Source: Methylococcaceae bacterium
GTDB lineage: Bacteria; Pseudomonadota; Gammaproteobacteria; Methylococcales; Methylomonadaceae
NCBI GenBank assembly: GCA_006844585.1
Contig: SPJM01000348.1
Span: forward strand, 1 to 61,476
DNA: 61,476 nucleotides
Direction of reading: 5' to 3'
Shown here: positions 45,830 to 53,256 of the stretch, piece after piece
Position numbering within the stretch: position 1 is the first letter of the stretch
Layout of the letters: each line of letters begins with the position of its first letter
Translations under genes and position numbers: made by a program
Notes under the pieces: generated by a model
The model's input: the letters and a program-made list of their open reading frames with translations, nothing else
Told to the model about the DNA's origin: nothing
Databases searched by the model: none

Positions 45830-45964
45830 ATGAAAAGAACTTATCAACCCAGTAAAATCAAACGTGCAAGAACTCATGGTTTTCGCGCTAGAATGGCGAC
45901 TAAAAGCGGTCGCAAAGTGCTGAATGCGCGTAGAGCAAAAGGTCGCGCTTCTTTAACCGTATAA
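45830..45964 (+). CDS. rpmH: 50S ribosomal protein L34
   Basis: 44 codons, the usual length. It begins [20 protein letters not shown] and contains the invariant [19 protein letters not shown]. It is a very basic protein of the large subunit, close to the exit-tunnel base. It abuts rnpA without spacing, the near-universal arrangement; dnaA, often divergent, is not seen at the left, where a secreted-protein gene stands instead. Confidence 0.98.
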   Translation: MKRTYQPSKIKRARTHGFRARMATKSGRKVLNARRAKGRASLTV

Positions 45965-46327
45965 TTGTTGGCGGAAAAATTTGGTTTCCCCGGTCAGCTG
46001 AGATTAAGGACGCCGGCTGATTATAAAAACGTATTTGCAAATCCGGTCAGGTCGGCAGATAAATATTTTACCCTGTTGGCGGTAAGAAATGACTTGGCGC
46101 ATCCCCGGCTGGGTTTAGCGATTGCAAAAAAAACGATAAGAAAAGCAGTTACAAGGAATGAATTAAAAAGAACTGTCAGGGAAACTTTCCGATTGCAGCA
46201 ACAAGATTTAATAAATATAGATATTGTTGTATTGGCAAGGAAGGATGCAGCAGACGCACCTGCGGTTGTTTTAAGGAAGTCGTTGGATAAACATTGGCGT
46301 AAATTAATGAATCGATGCCGGTCATAA
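45965..46327 (+). CDS. rnpA: Ribonuclease P protein component
   Basis: 120 residues starting with TTG directly after the rpmH stop (a second TTG follows at once). The RNR signature region is clear: KKTIRKAVTRNELKRTVRET, with YFTLLAVRNDLAHPRLGLAI before it. It binds the RNase P RNA to mature tRNA 5' ends. The downstream gene is normally yidD, which is missing here. Confidence 0.96.
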   Translation: MLAEKFGFPGQLRLRTPADYKNVFANPVRSADKYFTLLAVRNDLAHPRLGLAIAKKTIRKAVTRNELKRTVRETFRLQQQDLINIDIVVLARKDAADAPAVVLRKSLDKHWRKLMNRCRS

Positions 46328-46355
46328 ATGCGCCCGAAAACCTTTCATGATGATT

Positions 46356-46390
46356 AAGCATTTTCGTTTCCAAAAGGACTGAAAATGCTT
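46356..46390 (+). promoter_or_regulatory. Perfect 10-bp hairpin in the rnpA-yidC gap
   Basis: AAGCATTTTC and GAAAATGCTT pair perfectly around a 15-nt loop, 29 nt after the rnpA stop. No T tract follows. It lies where yidD is expected and may be a processing or attenuation structure. The remaining 200 bp up to yidC show no frame I trust. Confidence 0.4.
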
Positions 46391-46590
46391 ATGGCTTTAA
46401 AAGCCGACATTGAATGGGTTATCGCCTCCTGGCAACCGTGGCCGCGCGAAGTAAAACTCCCCTCCCTATACAGCAACACATCCAATTCTTGTCTGTTCCA
46501 AGGATAAGTTTGGAATCACCCGTAAAGACCTTAATTATAAGCCGGAAAACATTGACAACTTAACTGTCCCGGAAAAATTGGTAAATAACA

Positions 46591-48294
46591 ATGGATAACC
46601 TAAGATTCGTCCTCATCATGGCTTTCGTGATGATTAGTTTTTTGATTTGGGAAGCATGGCAAATTGATTACGGACCTAAACCTGTACAACCCATCATCTC
46701 TGAAACGCCAACGGTTAGCGACCCAAGCGGCGACTTGCCGGTAACTGCTGATAATCAAATTGTTGACGACGGTGAAAACAGTGCAGAGGGCGTCCCATTA
46801 AAAACCATCCCTACCGGTAAAATCATCACCATCAAAACGGATGTGCTTGCATTGGAGCTGGATACTAAAGGCGGCACCCTGCTTAATCTGGATTTATTGC
46901 AATATCCGCTGGAAAAGAAAAATACCGTTGTTCAAAAAATCTGGGATACTATCGGCATGGAAGCGCAGCCGGTCGATACCTCGCCGGTCAGACTTTTTGA
47001 CGGTAGCAAAGAAAAACTATTTTTGGCGCAAAGCGGCTTAATTGCCTCAGCGGGCAGCGCAGGCGCGCCGGATCATCATGAGAATTTCACCAGTGAGCAA
47101 GATGCTTATGAAATGCATCTGGGTGAAGATACGTTAAATGTGCCGGTGACCTGGACGAATAACCAAGGTTTGACGGTTACTAAAAACTATGAGTTCACCC
47201 GCGGCAGTTACAATATCAAGGTGACCCAAACAATCAGCAACCAAAGCGGACAAAGCTGGGTGGGCAGACAATATAATCAATTGTTGAGAGTGCCTTACAC
47301 GGATAAAAAAGACAACAACTTTATCCGCACTTTTGCCGGCGGTGTTATTTATACTCAGGAAGAGAGATACCAAAAAATTGAATTTGAAGATATGGCCGAG
47401 GAGAACCTGGCCGTTGAAACGCAAGGCGGCTGGACCGCCATGAGTCAGCATTATTTTGCGTCAGCCTGGGTGCCGCCTGCGGATCAAATCAATTCTTTCT
47501 ACACCAAAGAGTTAAGTGATTGGCGTTATGTTATCGGCTCTTATTCGCCGGCCGTCAGCGTTGCTGATAATTCACAACACAGTTTCCATTCTCAGCTTTT
47601 CGCCGGTCCGAAAATTCAGCCGGAAATGGAAAAAATTGCTGAAGGCTTGGAATTAACCGTCGATTATAGTTTTTTGACTGTTGTCGCCAAACCGATTTAC
47701 TGGTTGTTGAATAAATTTCACACTCTGATTGAAAACTGGGGTGTGGCGATTTTGTGCGTAACTTTTTGTATTAAATTGCTGTTTTTTCCGCTTTCCCAGG
47801 CCAGTTATCGCTCCATGGCGAAAATGCGCAAAATTCAGCCTAAGCTGAAAGCGCTGCAAGAAAAATACAAAGATGACAGACAACGTTTCAATACTGAAAT
47901 GATGGCCATGTATAAGCGGGAGCAGGTGAATCCGCTCGGCGGCTGTTTGCCGATTATGGTGCAGATTCCAGTGTTCATCTCCTTGTACTGGGTATTGGTG
48001 GAAACCGTTGAATTGCGTCAGACAGAATTTGCCTTATGGATCCAGGATTTATCGGCGCAAGACCCGTTCTTTATTCTGCCGCTTTTGATGGGCTTGACCA
48101 TGAAGATTCAGCAAAGCTTGAATCCGCCCCCTATTGATCCTTTACAAGCGAAAGTAATGAAAATGTTCCCGATTGTTTTCACGGTATTCTTTCTGTTTTT
48201 CCCTTCAGGATTGGTTTTATACTGGGTTTGCAATAACACCCTTTCGATTCTGCAGCAATGGTATATCACCCGTCAGATCGAAGCGGGTAAATAA
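46591..48294 (+). CDS. yidC: Membrane protein insertase YidC
   Basis: 567 residues. It starts MDNLRFVLIMAFVMISFLIW with the N-terminal helix of gram-negative YidC, followed by the large periplasmic beta domain (to about 350). The Oxa1 core has five helices: NWGVAILCVTFCIKLLFFPL, YRSMAKMRKIQPKLKALQEK, NPLGGCLPIMVQIPVFISLY, and FPIVFTVFFLFFPSGLVLYW. It inserts membrane proteins with or without SecYEG. It precedes mnmE by 6 bp. Confidence 0.97.
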   Translation: MDNLRFVLIMAFVMISFLIWEAWQIDYGPKPVQPIISETPTVSDPSGDLPVTADNQIVDDGENSAEGVPLKTIPTGKIITIKTDVLALELDTKGGTLLNLDLLQYPLEKKNTVVQKIWDTIGMEAQPVDTSPVRLFDGSKEKLFLAQSGLIASAGSAGAPDHHENFTSEQDAYEMHLGEDTLNVPVTWTNNQGLTVTKNYEFTRGSYNIKVTQTISNQSGQSWVGRQYNQLLRVPYTDKKDNNFIRTFAGGVIYTQEERYQKIEFEDMAEENLAVETQGGWTAMSQHYFASAWVPPADQINSFYTKELSDWRYVIGSYSPAVSVADNSQHSFHSQLFAGPKIQPEMEKIAEGLELTVDYSFLTVVAKPIYWLLNKFHTLIENWGVAILCVTFCIKLLFFPLSQASYRSMAKMRKIQPKLKALQEKYKDDRQRFNTEMMAMYKREQVNPLGGCLPIMVQIPVFISLYWVLVETVELRQTEFALWIQDLSAQDPFFILPLLMGLTMKIQQSLNPPPIDPLQAKVMKMFPIVFTVFFLFFPSGLVLYWVCNNTLSILQQWYITRQIEAGK

Positions 48295-48300
48295 GCAATC

Positions 48301-49644
48301 TTGAATCAGGCTTCTCAAGATACGATTGCAGCAATCGCAACGCCGCCGGGTAACGGCGGCGTTGGCATTATTCGCATATCCGGCGCATTGGTTTTAAAAA
48401 TCGCCGAACAAATCTGCCCAAAAAGCTTAAAACCCAGACAAGCACACTTCACAGACTTTCTCGACGCCGAACAAAATCTGATTGATACCGGCATCATTCT
48501 CTTTTTTCCGGGTCCTGCTTCCTATACCGGCGAAGATACCCTTGAACTACAAGGCCATGGCGGCGCCGTAGTTTTGGATATGCTGTTGAAGCGAGTGTTG
48601 TCTTTAGGCGCGCGGCTGGCTAATCCCGGCGAATTTACCGAAAGAGCCTTTCTTAACAATAAAATGGATTTGGCGCAAGCGGAAGCCGTCGCCGACTTAA
48701 TTGAAAGCAGTACCGAACAATCGGTGCGGTCGGCGCAAAAATCCATGCAAGGCGTCTTTTCCGAACAAATCCATGAATTGGTCGATGAACTGATTGAGCT
48801 GCGCATTTATATCGAAGCGGCGATAGATTTTGTTGAAGAAGAAATAGACTTTTTAGGCGATGGCGTTGTCGCCAATAGAGTTCAAAATATCTATGACAAA
48901 ACCACGCAAATTTTGAAAACGGCCTGTCAAGGCCGTTTATTGCGCGATGGCATGACTGTCGTTTTGGCGGGCAAACCGAATGCAGGCAAATCCAGTTTAC
49001 TGAATGCATTATCGGGCTACCAAGCGGCGATCGTTACCGATATACCCGGCACCACCCGCGATGTTCTCAAAGAACGCATCCAAATAGACGGTATGCCGCT
49101 GCATATTATTGACACCGCCGGTTTGAGAAGCAGCGAAAATGCGGTTGAGCAAGAAGGGATTAAACGCGCTCATGCAGAAATCGAAAAAGCCGATAAAATT
49201 TTGCTGCTGATTGAAAGCCAAAACCCGGAAATCAACTCCATACTGAAAACATTGCCCCCTGACGCCAGCATTACCAAAGTTTACAACAAAATCGACCTGC
49301 TCGGAATAGAACCGGAAATGGTTGAAAATGAATATGGCGCGCAAATTTATTTATCGATTAAGACCGGGCAAGGGATGGACTTGTTGATTCAGCATTTAAA
49401 AGACAGCGTTGGCTATGAAGCGGCGGCGGATGATGTATTCATTGCCCGGCGCAGGCATATTGAAGCCTTGGAAAAGGCGCAACAAGCCATTGTTAATGCG
49501 CAAAAGCAATTGCAGCACAAGGCCGGAGAGTTGGCGGCGGATGATTTGCGGCAAGCGCAAAATAGTTTGGCGGAAATTACCGGTGAATTCAGCTCTGATG
49601 ATTTGCTGGGCAAGATTTTTTCGTCTTTTTGTATTGGTAAATAA
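48301..49644 (+). CDS. mnmE: tRNA modification GTPase MnmE
   Basis: 447 residues, TTG start. The N-terminal folate-binding domain begins DTIAAIATPPGNGGVGIIRI. The G domain has VVLAGKPNAGKSSLLNAL (G1), DIPGTTRDV (G2), DTAGLR (G3) and NKIDL (G4). The protein ends in FCIGK, the invariant C-terminal Cys motif. With MnmG it modifies the wobble uridine of several tRNAs. It closes the rpmH-rnpA-yidC-mnmE block. Confidence 0.97.
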   Translation: MNQASQDTIAAIATPPGNGGVGIIRISGALVLKIAEQICPKSLKPRQAHFTDFLDAEQNLIDTGIILFFPGPASYTGEDTLELQGHGGAVVLDMLLKRVLSLGARLANPGEFTERAFLNNKMDLAQAEAVADLIESSTEQSVRSAQKSMQGVFSEQIHELVDELIELRIYIEAAIDFVEEEIDFLGDGVVANRVQNIYDKTTQILKTACQGRLLRDGMTVVLAGKPNAGKSSLLNALSGYQAAIVTDIPGTTRDVLKERIQIDGMPLHIIDTAGLRSSENAVEQEGIKRAHAEIEKADKILLLIESQNPEINSILKTLPPDASITKVYNKIDLLGIEPEMVENEYGAQIYLSIKTGQGMDLLIQHLKDSVGYEAAADDVFIARRRHIEALEKAQQAIVNAQKQLQHKAGELAADDLRQAQNSLAEITGEFSSDDLLGKIFSSFCIGK

Positions 49645-50007
49645 TGTAAAAATAGCATGACTCACTGACATTAGCGCCGATGACGGGGGTGTCAAAGAGG
49701 ACGTTGGCGTCACCTCGGCTGACAACAGTGTCAGCTCGGTTCTTTGATATAAAGGCTTGAAGGTTAAAGGGTTTTTTCGGTTTAATTACATTAAAAAGAA
49801 TTAACTTAATGATAGGTTGTTGATTTACAGACATGAAAATGGATGGCCAAATCCATCGGTCAATAATGAGAGTTTGTAAATAGTGGATTTTGTGTTTTGT
49901 GAACTACATCACGCATGTTGGCATTAAATATGCCTAAGTAAGAGATGAGGTTAGGAATAACGGGGGGAACTTCTTAACAATTCATCTTTTCATATTAGGA
50001 AATTGCC
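49645..50007. other. Gap with a short perfect hairpin
   Basis: 363 bp without a convincing gene. GCTGACA and TGTCAGC pair around an ACAG loop (49718-49735), a possible mnmE terminator though no T tract follows at once. The second half is AT-rich and leads to the next gene, which has AGGA 7 nt before its ATG. Confidence 0.35.
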
Positions 50008-50535
50008 ATGAAAAAATTACTTTCTTTAGCTGCATTAATTTTTTGTCTTTATACCAACGAGGTTATTGCTTTTCAAGGCGATCAGGTTGAAGCGGCAATG
50101 ATTAAAAAGGGTTTGGACTATCCTTTGATTGACTTCATGGTTGAGGGAGACTTCGACGGAGGGTGTCGGCATTTAATTCAAAAGCTGGGCAATACATATC
50201 TCGAATTAGACAAAACAACTGAAATTGTTAATGCTGCGCAGGATTCCTTTTTCCCCACCTTGGCCGAAGGCTATTATGACATTGTAATACCTGAGTTTGA
50301 AAGCATGTCGGTTTCAGCCAACACACAAGCTCGTTTTATGAATGTCAGCACAAAAGCCTATCAATTAAATGAATATTTGCATCGGAATCCTAGCCGCGCA
50401 CCGGGCAAATTGGCAGAATGGGTGCATAAAATCGCTCAGCCTTTTCCGGGGCTTCCGCTCAGTCTAGCTTTTTTCGCAATGTGTATTGTTTTCGGCAGAA
50501 AGAAAGTTGAATCTGAGATAGCTTTACATCAGTAG
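50008..50535 (+). CDS. Exported protein with a C-terminal membrane anchor
   Basis: 175 residues with a signal peptide (about 1-21, ending VIA) and a C-terminal hydrophobic segment, FPGLPLSLAFFAMCIVFGRK, followed by a short charged tail. The middle is mixed helix with IKKGLDYPLIDFMVEGDFDG. The plan (signal, body, helix, basic residues) resembles sorting-tail proteins but lacks a PEP or VPxxP motif. I do not recognise a family. It marks the beginning of the accessory region after mnmE. Confidence 0.55.
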   Translation: MKKLLSLAALIFCLYTNEVIAFQGDQVEAAMIKKGLDYPLIDFMVEGDFDGGCRHLIQKLGNTYLELDKTTEIVNAAQDSFFPTLAEGYYDIVIPEFESMSVSANTQARFMNVSTKAYQLNEYLHRNPSRAPGKLAEWVHKIAQPFPGLPLSLAFFAMCIVFGRKKVESEIALHQ

Positions 50536-50655
50536 TAAAATGAAGTGAGCAAATAACGGAGCTTTATTTTGTTCAAGTAGATGTGATTGTTAGTAGTTTC
50601 TGCTATCATTTCCCCGTTATATTTGTCCAAAAATGAAAACATTAGGGAGGTAATC

Positions 50656-51090
50656 ATGGCGCAAATAAACGATGTAGCTAAATGCTTCTTGTATTTGGAT
50701 GATACGAATGAAGGTGATGGTCTTTCAAATTTAAAGCTACAAAAGTTAGTCTATTATGCTCAAGGGTTTTATAGTGCTATTTTTGGAAAAGCTTTATTTA
50801 GCAATGATATATCTGCTTGGACTCATGGCCCTGTTGTGCAAACCTTATATCATTCATATAAAAAATATGGTAGCAATAGAATACCTATTCCAACCGACTT
50901 TGACCCAAGCTCGCTTGAAAAGGAAGAGTTTGAATTAATTGAAGAAGTTTTTGAAGTATTTGGTCAGTATTCCGCTTGGAAGCTACGAAATATGACTCAT
51001 GAAGAAAGTCCGTGGTTAAATCATGAGGTAAACGCAGAAATTATTCCGTTGACTGAAATTACTGACTATTTTAAAACCAGACTTAATTAA
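50656..51090 (+). CDS. Panacea-domain (DUF4065, SocA-like) antitoxin
   Basis: 144 residues from the ATG at 50656, preceded by GGGAGG. SNLKLQKLVYYAQGFYSAIF, SAWTHGPVVQTLYHSYKKYG and WKLRNMTHEESPWL are the three conserved blocks of the Panacea domain. Panacea proteins neutralise diverse toxins in PanTA pairs, and SocA is the Caulobacter example. The next gene starts immediately after its stop codon, as expected for a toxin partner. The usual autoregulatory DNA-binding domain is absent. Confidence 0.82.
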   Translation: MAQINDVAKCFLYLDDTNEGDGLSNLKLQKLVYYAQGFYSAIFGKALFSNDISAWTHGPVVQTLYHSYKKYGSNRIPIPTDFDPSSLEKEEFELIEEVFEVFGQYSAWKLRNMTHEESPWLNHEVNAEIIPLTEITDYFKTRLN

Positions 51091-51507
51091 ATGGCAAAGC
51101 CTAGAAGGATTAAAGGCAAATTTGGCAAACAAGGGAGCTTGGTTAAATCTCAAGAGCCTATTAATTATGATGAAAACCCGCCAGTTTTTTCACTAGAAAA
51201 GCTTCAGTCAGGGAAATATTGTTTATCTTCTCTTGATCAAGAAAATAAAGCGAAATTTGCAGATGCTATTTTTCGTAGAAAATCGATAACTTGGAATCAA
51301 ATTAAGCAACAAGATCGGCATGGATTGGGAACAGAAAAAATTCCGAAAACTCAAATAAAAGCCCCGATTCCAAGATTCATCACCGAAGATTTTGAATCTT
51401 TTCTGGTGTTCAGATATAACGGACACAAGCCTATGGTTGGATACAGGCAAAGAGACATATTTTTTGTTTTGTGGTTTGATCACGATTTCACGCTATATGA
51501 CCACTAA
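51091..51507 (+). CDS. Putative PanT-type toxin partner
   Basis: 138 residues whose ATG directly follows the antitoxin stop. It is basic at the N-terminus (MAKPRRIKGKFGKQGSLVKS), then SGKYCLSSLDQENKAKFADA and WNQIKQQDRHGLGTEKIPKT. It ends with the compact KPMVGYRQRDIFFVLWFDHD and FTLYDH. The conserved RHGLGxEKI and the aromatic C-terminal strands recall small proteins found next to Panacea genes, probably toxins acting on translation. The activity is inferred from pairing only. Confidence 0.62.
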   Translation: MAKPRRIKGKFGKQGSLVKSQEPINYDENPPVFSLEKLQSGKYCLSSLDQENKAKFADAIFRRKSITWNQIKQQDRHGLGTEKIPKTQIKAPIPRFITEDFESFLVFRYNGHKPMVGYRQRDIFFVLWFDHDFTLYDH

Positions 51508-51522
51508 CATTGAGGATAAAAT

Positions 51523-51708
51523 TTAAAACATCCGTACGAAATCCTTAACCAAGCGTTCTTTTTCTTCCCCGGCGTTTTGTAATTGTTCGAATAATTTAAT
51601 GGCCTGATTCGGTGAAATATAAGCATAGGCTCCGTAACCTTTGTGGATAAGAAACATATCGTGTAAATACTCGATAAATGCAAGACGTTGCTGAGCCAAT
51701 TCAGACAT
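51523..51708 (-). CDS. Small protein of unknown function (61 aa)
   Basis: A 61-codon frame, MSELAQQRLAFIEYLHDMFL onwards, with AAGGA about 12 nt upstream of its ATG. The composition is protein-like (amphipathic helices, FEQLQNAGEEKERLVKDF). It is convergent with the toxin gene, ending 15 bp from it. There is no recognised domain. Chance coding is possible but the residue pattern looks real. Confidence 0.45.
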   Translation of the reverse strand: MSELAQQRLAFIEYLHDMFLIHKGYGAYAYISPNQAIKLFEQLQNAGEEKERLVKDFVRMF

Positions 51709-51764
51709 GATAATGAAGTCCTTGCTAAAAAGTTAATAATCACTCTATCAAAAAAATAAAACAA

Positions 51765-52003
51765 TAATGTGAAAACGGCGGCAAAAACACATAATGCCGC
51801 TATTTCACAGCTAAAACAGCGTCCGTTGAGTGATTCTTGGCTTGTGGCGGATGATTTGAGCAGTTAATCTTATGCTAAAGTCACTGAATGGAGGTGTGTT
51901 ATGTCGTCAAACCAAAATATAGCCGATGAAACCGCCAGCGGTGAATATCCGATCTAGCCGTTCAATGCCAACTCGTTGAATCCGGAAAACAATCAATAAA
52001 TGC
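51765..52003. other. Intergenic stretch with an 18-codon frame
   Basis: Upstream of the MerR promoter there is only a very short frame at 51901-51957 (MSSNQNIADETASGEYPI) after a good GGAGG site. It may be the broken start of a lost gene. Nothing else is recognisable. Confidence 0.3.
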
Positions 52004-52034
52004 TTGACCTGTGAGCGGCTCATAGGTTTAACAT
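52004..52034 (+). promoter_or_regulatory. MerR-type promoter with 19-bp spacer and dyad operator
   Basis: TTGACC (52004-52009) and TAACAT (52029-52034) are separated by 19 bp, longer than the normal 17, as in promoters that MerR proteins untwist. The spacer holds the near-perfect dyad CCTGTGAGCGGCTCATAGG (52008-52026). It stands 34 bp before the merR-like gene, suggesting autoregulation and control of smbP. Confidence 0.8.
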
Positions 52035-52067
52035 CAGAGTCAGGAAGTTAAAAAAGGAGCGGTTGAT

Positions 52068-52481
52068 ATGTTGTATCAAGTAAAAGATTTAGCCAAGCTT
52101 TGCAAAGTGCCGCCCGATACGGTGCGCCATTACACGCGAATCGGTTTGTTAAAACCGGAGCGCGATCCCGAAAACGGCTATTTTCAATATCACATCAGCG
52201 ACTCCAGACGACTGGAATTTATTAAAAAAGCCAAAAGTCTGGGCTTTAGTTTAAAAGAGATAGAACATATCTTAACCGAGAGTCGAAAAGGAAAATCGCC
52301 GTGTCCGATGGTGCGTGAAATAATCAGTCAGCGCATACAAGAGAATCGGGTGCATTTGGAGCAATTAATGGAATTGCAATTGCGCATGGAACACGCGCTG
52401 GCGAGTTGGGAAAAAATGCCGGACGGCGCGCCTAATGGCGAGCATATATGTCATCTCATCGAATCAGCGGGTAACAGTTGA
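52068..52481 (+). CDS. MerR-family heavy-metal-responsive regulator
   Basis: 137 residues. The N-terminus is a MerR helix-turn-helix (YQVKDLAKLCKVPPDTVRHY, then TRIGLLKPERDPENGYF). A dimerisation helix follows, and the metal region includes C79 (KSPCPMV) and, near the end, H126-C128-H129 (EHICHL). This is the ZntR/CadR/PbrR subgroup plan with a mixed Cys/His site, so zinc, cadmium or a similar divalent ion is likely; the exact metal is not readable. It lies behind its own 19-bp-spacer promoter and ahead of smbP. Confidence 0.88.
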   Translation: MLYQVKDLAKLCKVPPDTVRHYTRIGLLKPERDPENGYFQYHISDSRRLEFIKKAKSLGFSLKEIEHILTESRKGKSPCPMVREIISQRIQENRVHLEQLMELQLRMEHALASWEKMPDGAPNGEHICHLIESAGNS

Positions 52482-52569
52482 TTCATGAATTTTTGAGTTG
52501 ACGGCAAGGCATTGATACCGGCTCAATCAAAATCAAGCGTAAGCTTGCCAAATTATGAGGGCTAAGACT

Positions 52570-53058
52570 ATGAATATTCTAAGCAAAGTAATCAACCCCG
52601 TCATTTACTCAATCATATTAAGCATTGTGATGTATACGGCGGCGTATGCCGACGCGCCGCATGCCGTATTAGCACTAGAACACGCCATTAGCGCATCAGT
52701 ACATGGCGAACAAGGGCATGCTGATGAATGTAAACAACATTTGGAAGAAGCGATGAAGCATGCGCGAATGAGTGAAAAACAACATGCGACAGCGCATAAA
52801 CATGCAACCGAAGCCGTTAAACACCTGAAAAAAACCGCCTATCAAAAAGGCATGGATCACACCATGACCGGCATTTATTCTAATGAAGCGTTAAGACATG
52901 CTAAATCCGCCGAAAAAGCACACGCAGAAGTACACGAGCATGTATCCACCGCCCTGAAACATTTTACCAAGGTGAAAAAACACTCAAAAGCCGGTCATAA
53001 CGACCAAGCGATGGAACATTTACAAGAAGCCATAGAACATTTGGAAGATGTACTTTAA
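52570..53058 (+). CDS. smbP: Periplasmic histidine-rich metal-binding protein SmbP
   Basis: 162 residues from the ATG at 52570 (GAGG upstream). A signal peptide (to about residue 28, AAYADA) is followed by repeated heptad-like units with spaced His: HAVLALEHAISASVHGEQGH, KQHATAHKHATEAVKHL, and EKAHAEVHEHVSTALKHF. This matches SmbP, the small metal-binding protein of Nitrosomonas, although longer (a duplicated repeat set). It buffers copper and other divalent ions in the periplasm. Pairing with the MerR gene suggests metal-induced expression. Confidence 0.8.
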   Translation: MNILSKVINPVIYSIILSIVMYTAAYADAPHAVLALEHAISASVHGEQGHADECKQHLEEAMKHARMSEKQHATAHKHATEAVKHLKKTAYQKGMDHTMTGIYSNEALRHAKSAEKAHAEVHEHVSTALKHFTKVKKHSKAGHNDQAMEHLQEAIEHLEDVL

Positions 53059-53096
53059 GCGTGGAAAAAACAGAATGACTTGATTGTTGGTAATTA

Positions 53097-53127
53097 CGGC
53101 ATTCCCATGAGGTTAGTGGGAATGCCG
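53097..53127 (+). terminator. Hairpin after smbP
   Basis: CGGCATTCCCA pairs perfectly with TGGGAATGCCG around a 9-nt loop, 38 bp after smbP. There is no T tract, so it may be a REP-type hairpin rather than a simple terminator. The arms resemble the CATTCCCA core of the palindromic elements at the right of the window. Confidence 0.5.
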
Positions 53128-53256
53128 GTATGACGACTTAACTTAATGGCAGTGATACAGAGAGGTTGTGAAAATATTTGATGAAGGAAGGAGTTCGCAA
53201 GCTTACCCACAATCTAAGCATTCATCTAACAAATCGCCGGATTTTTATAAAAACTT

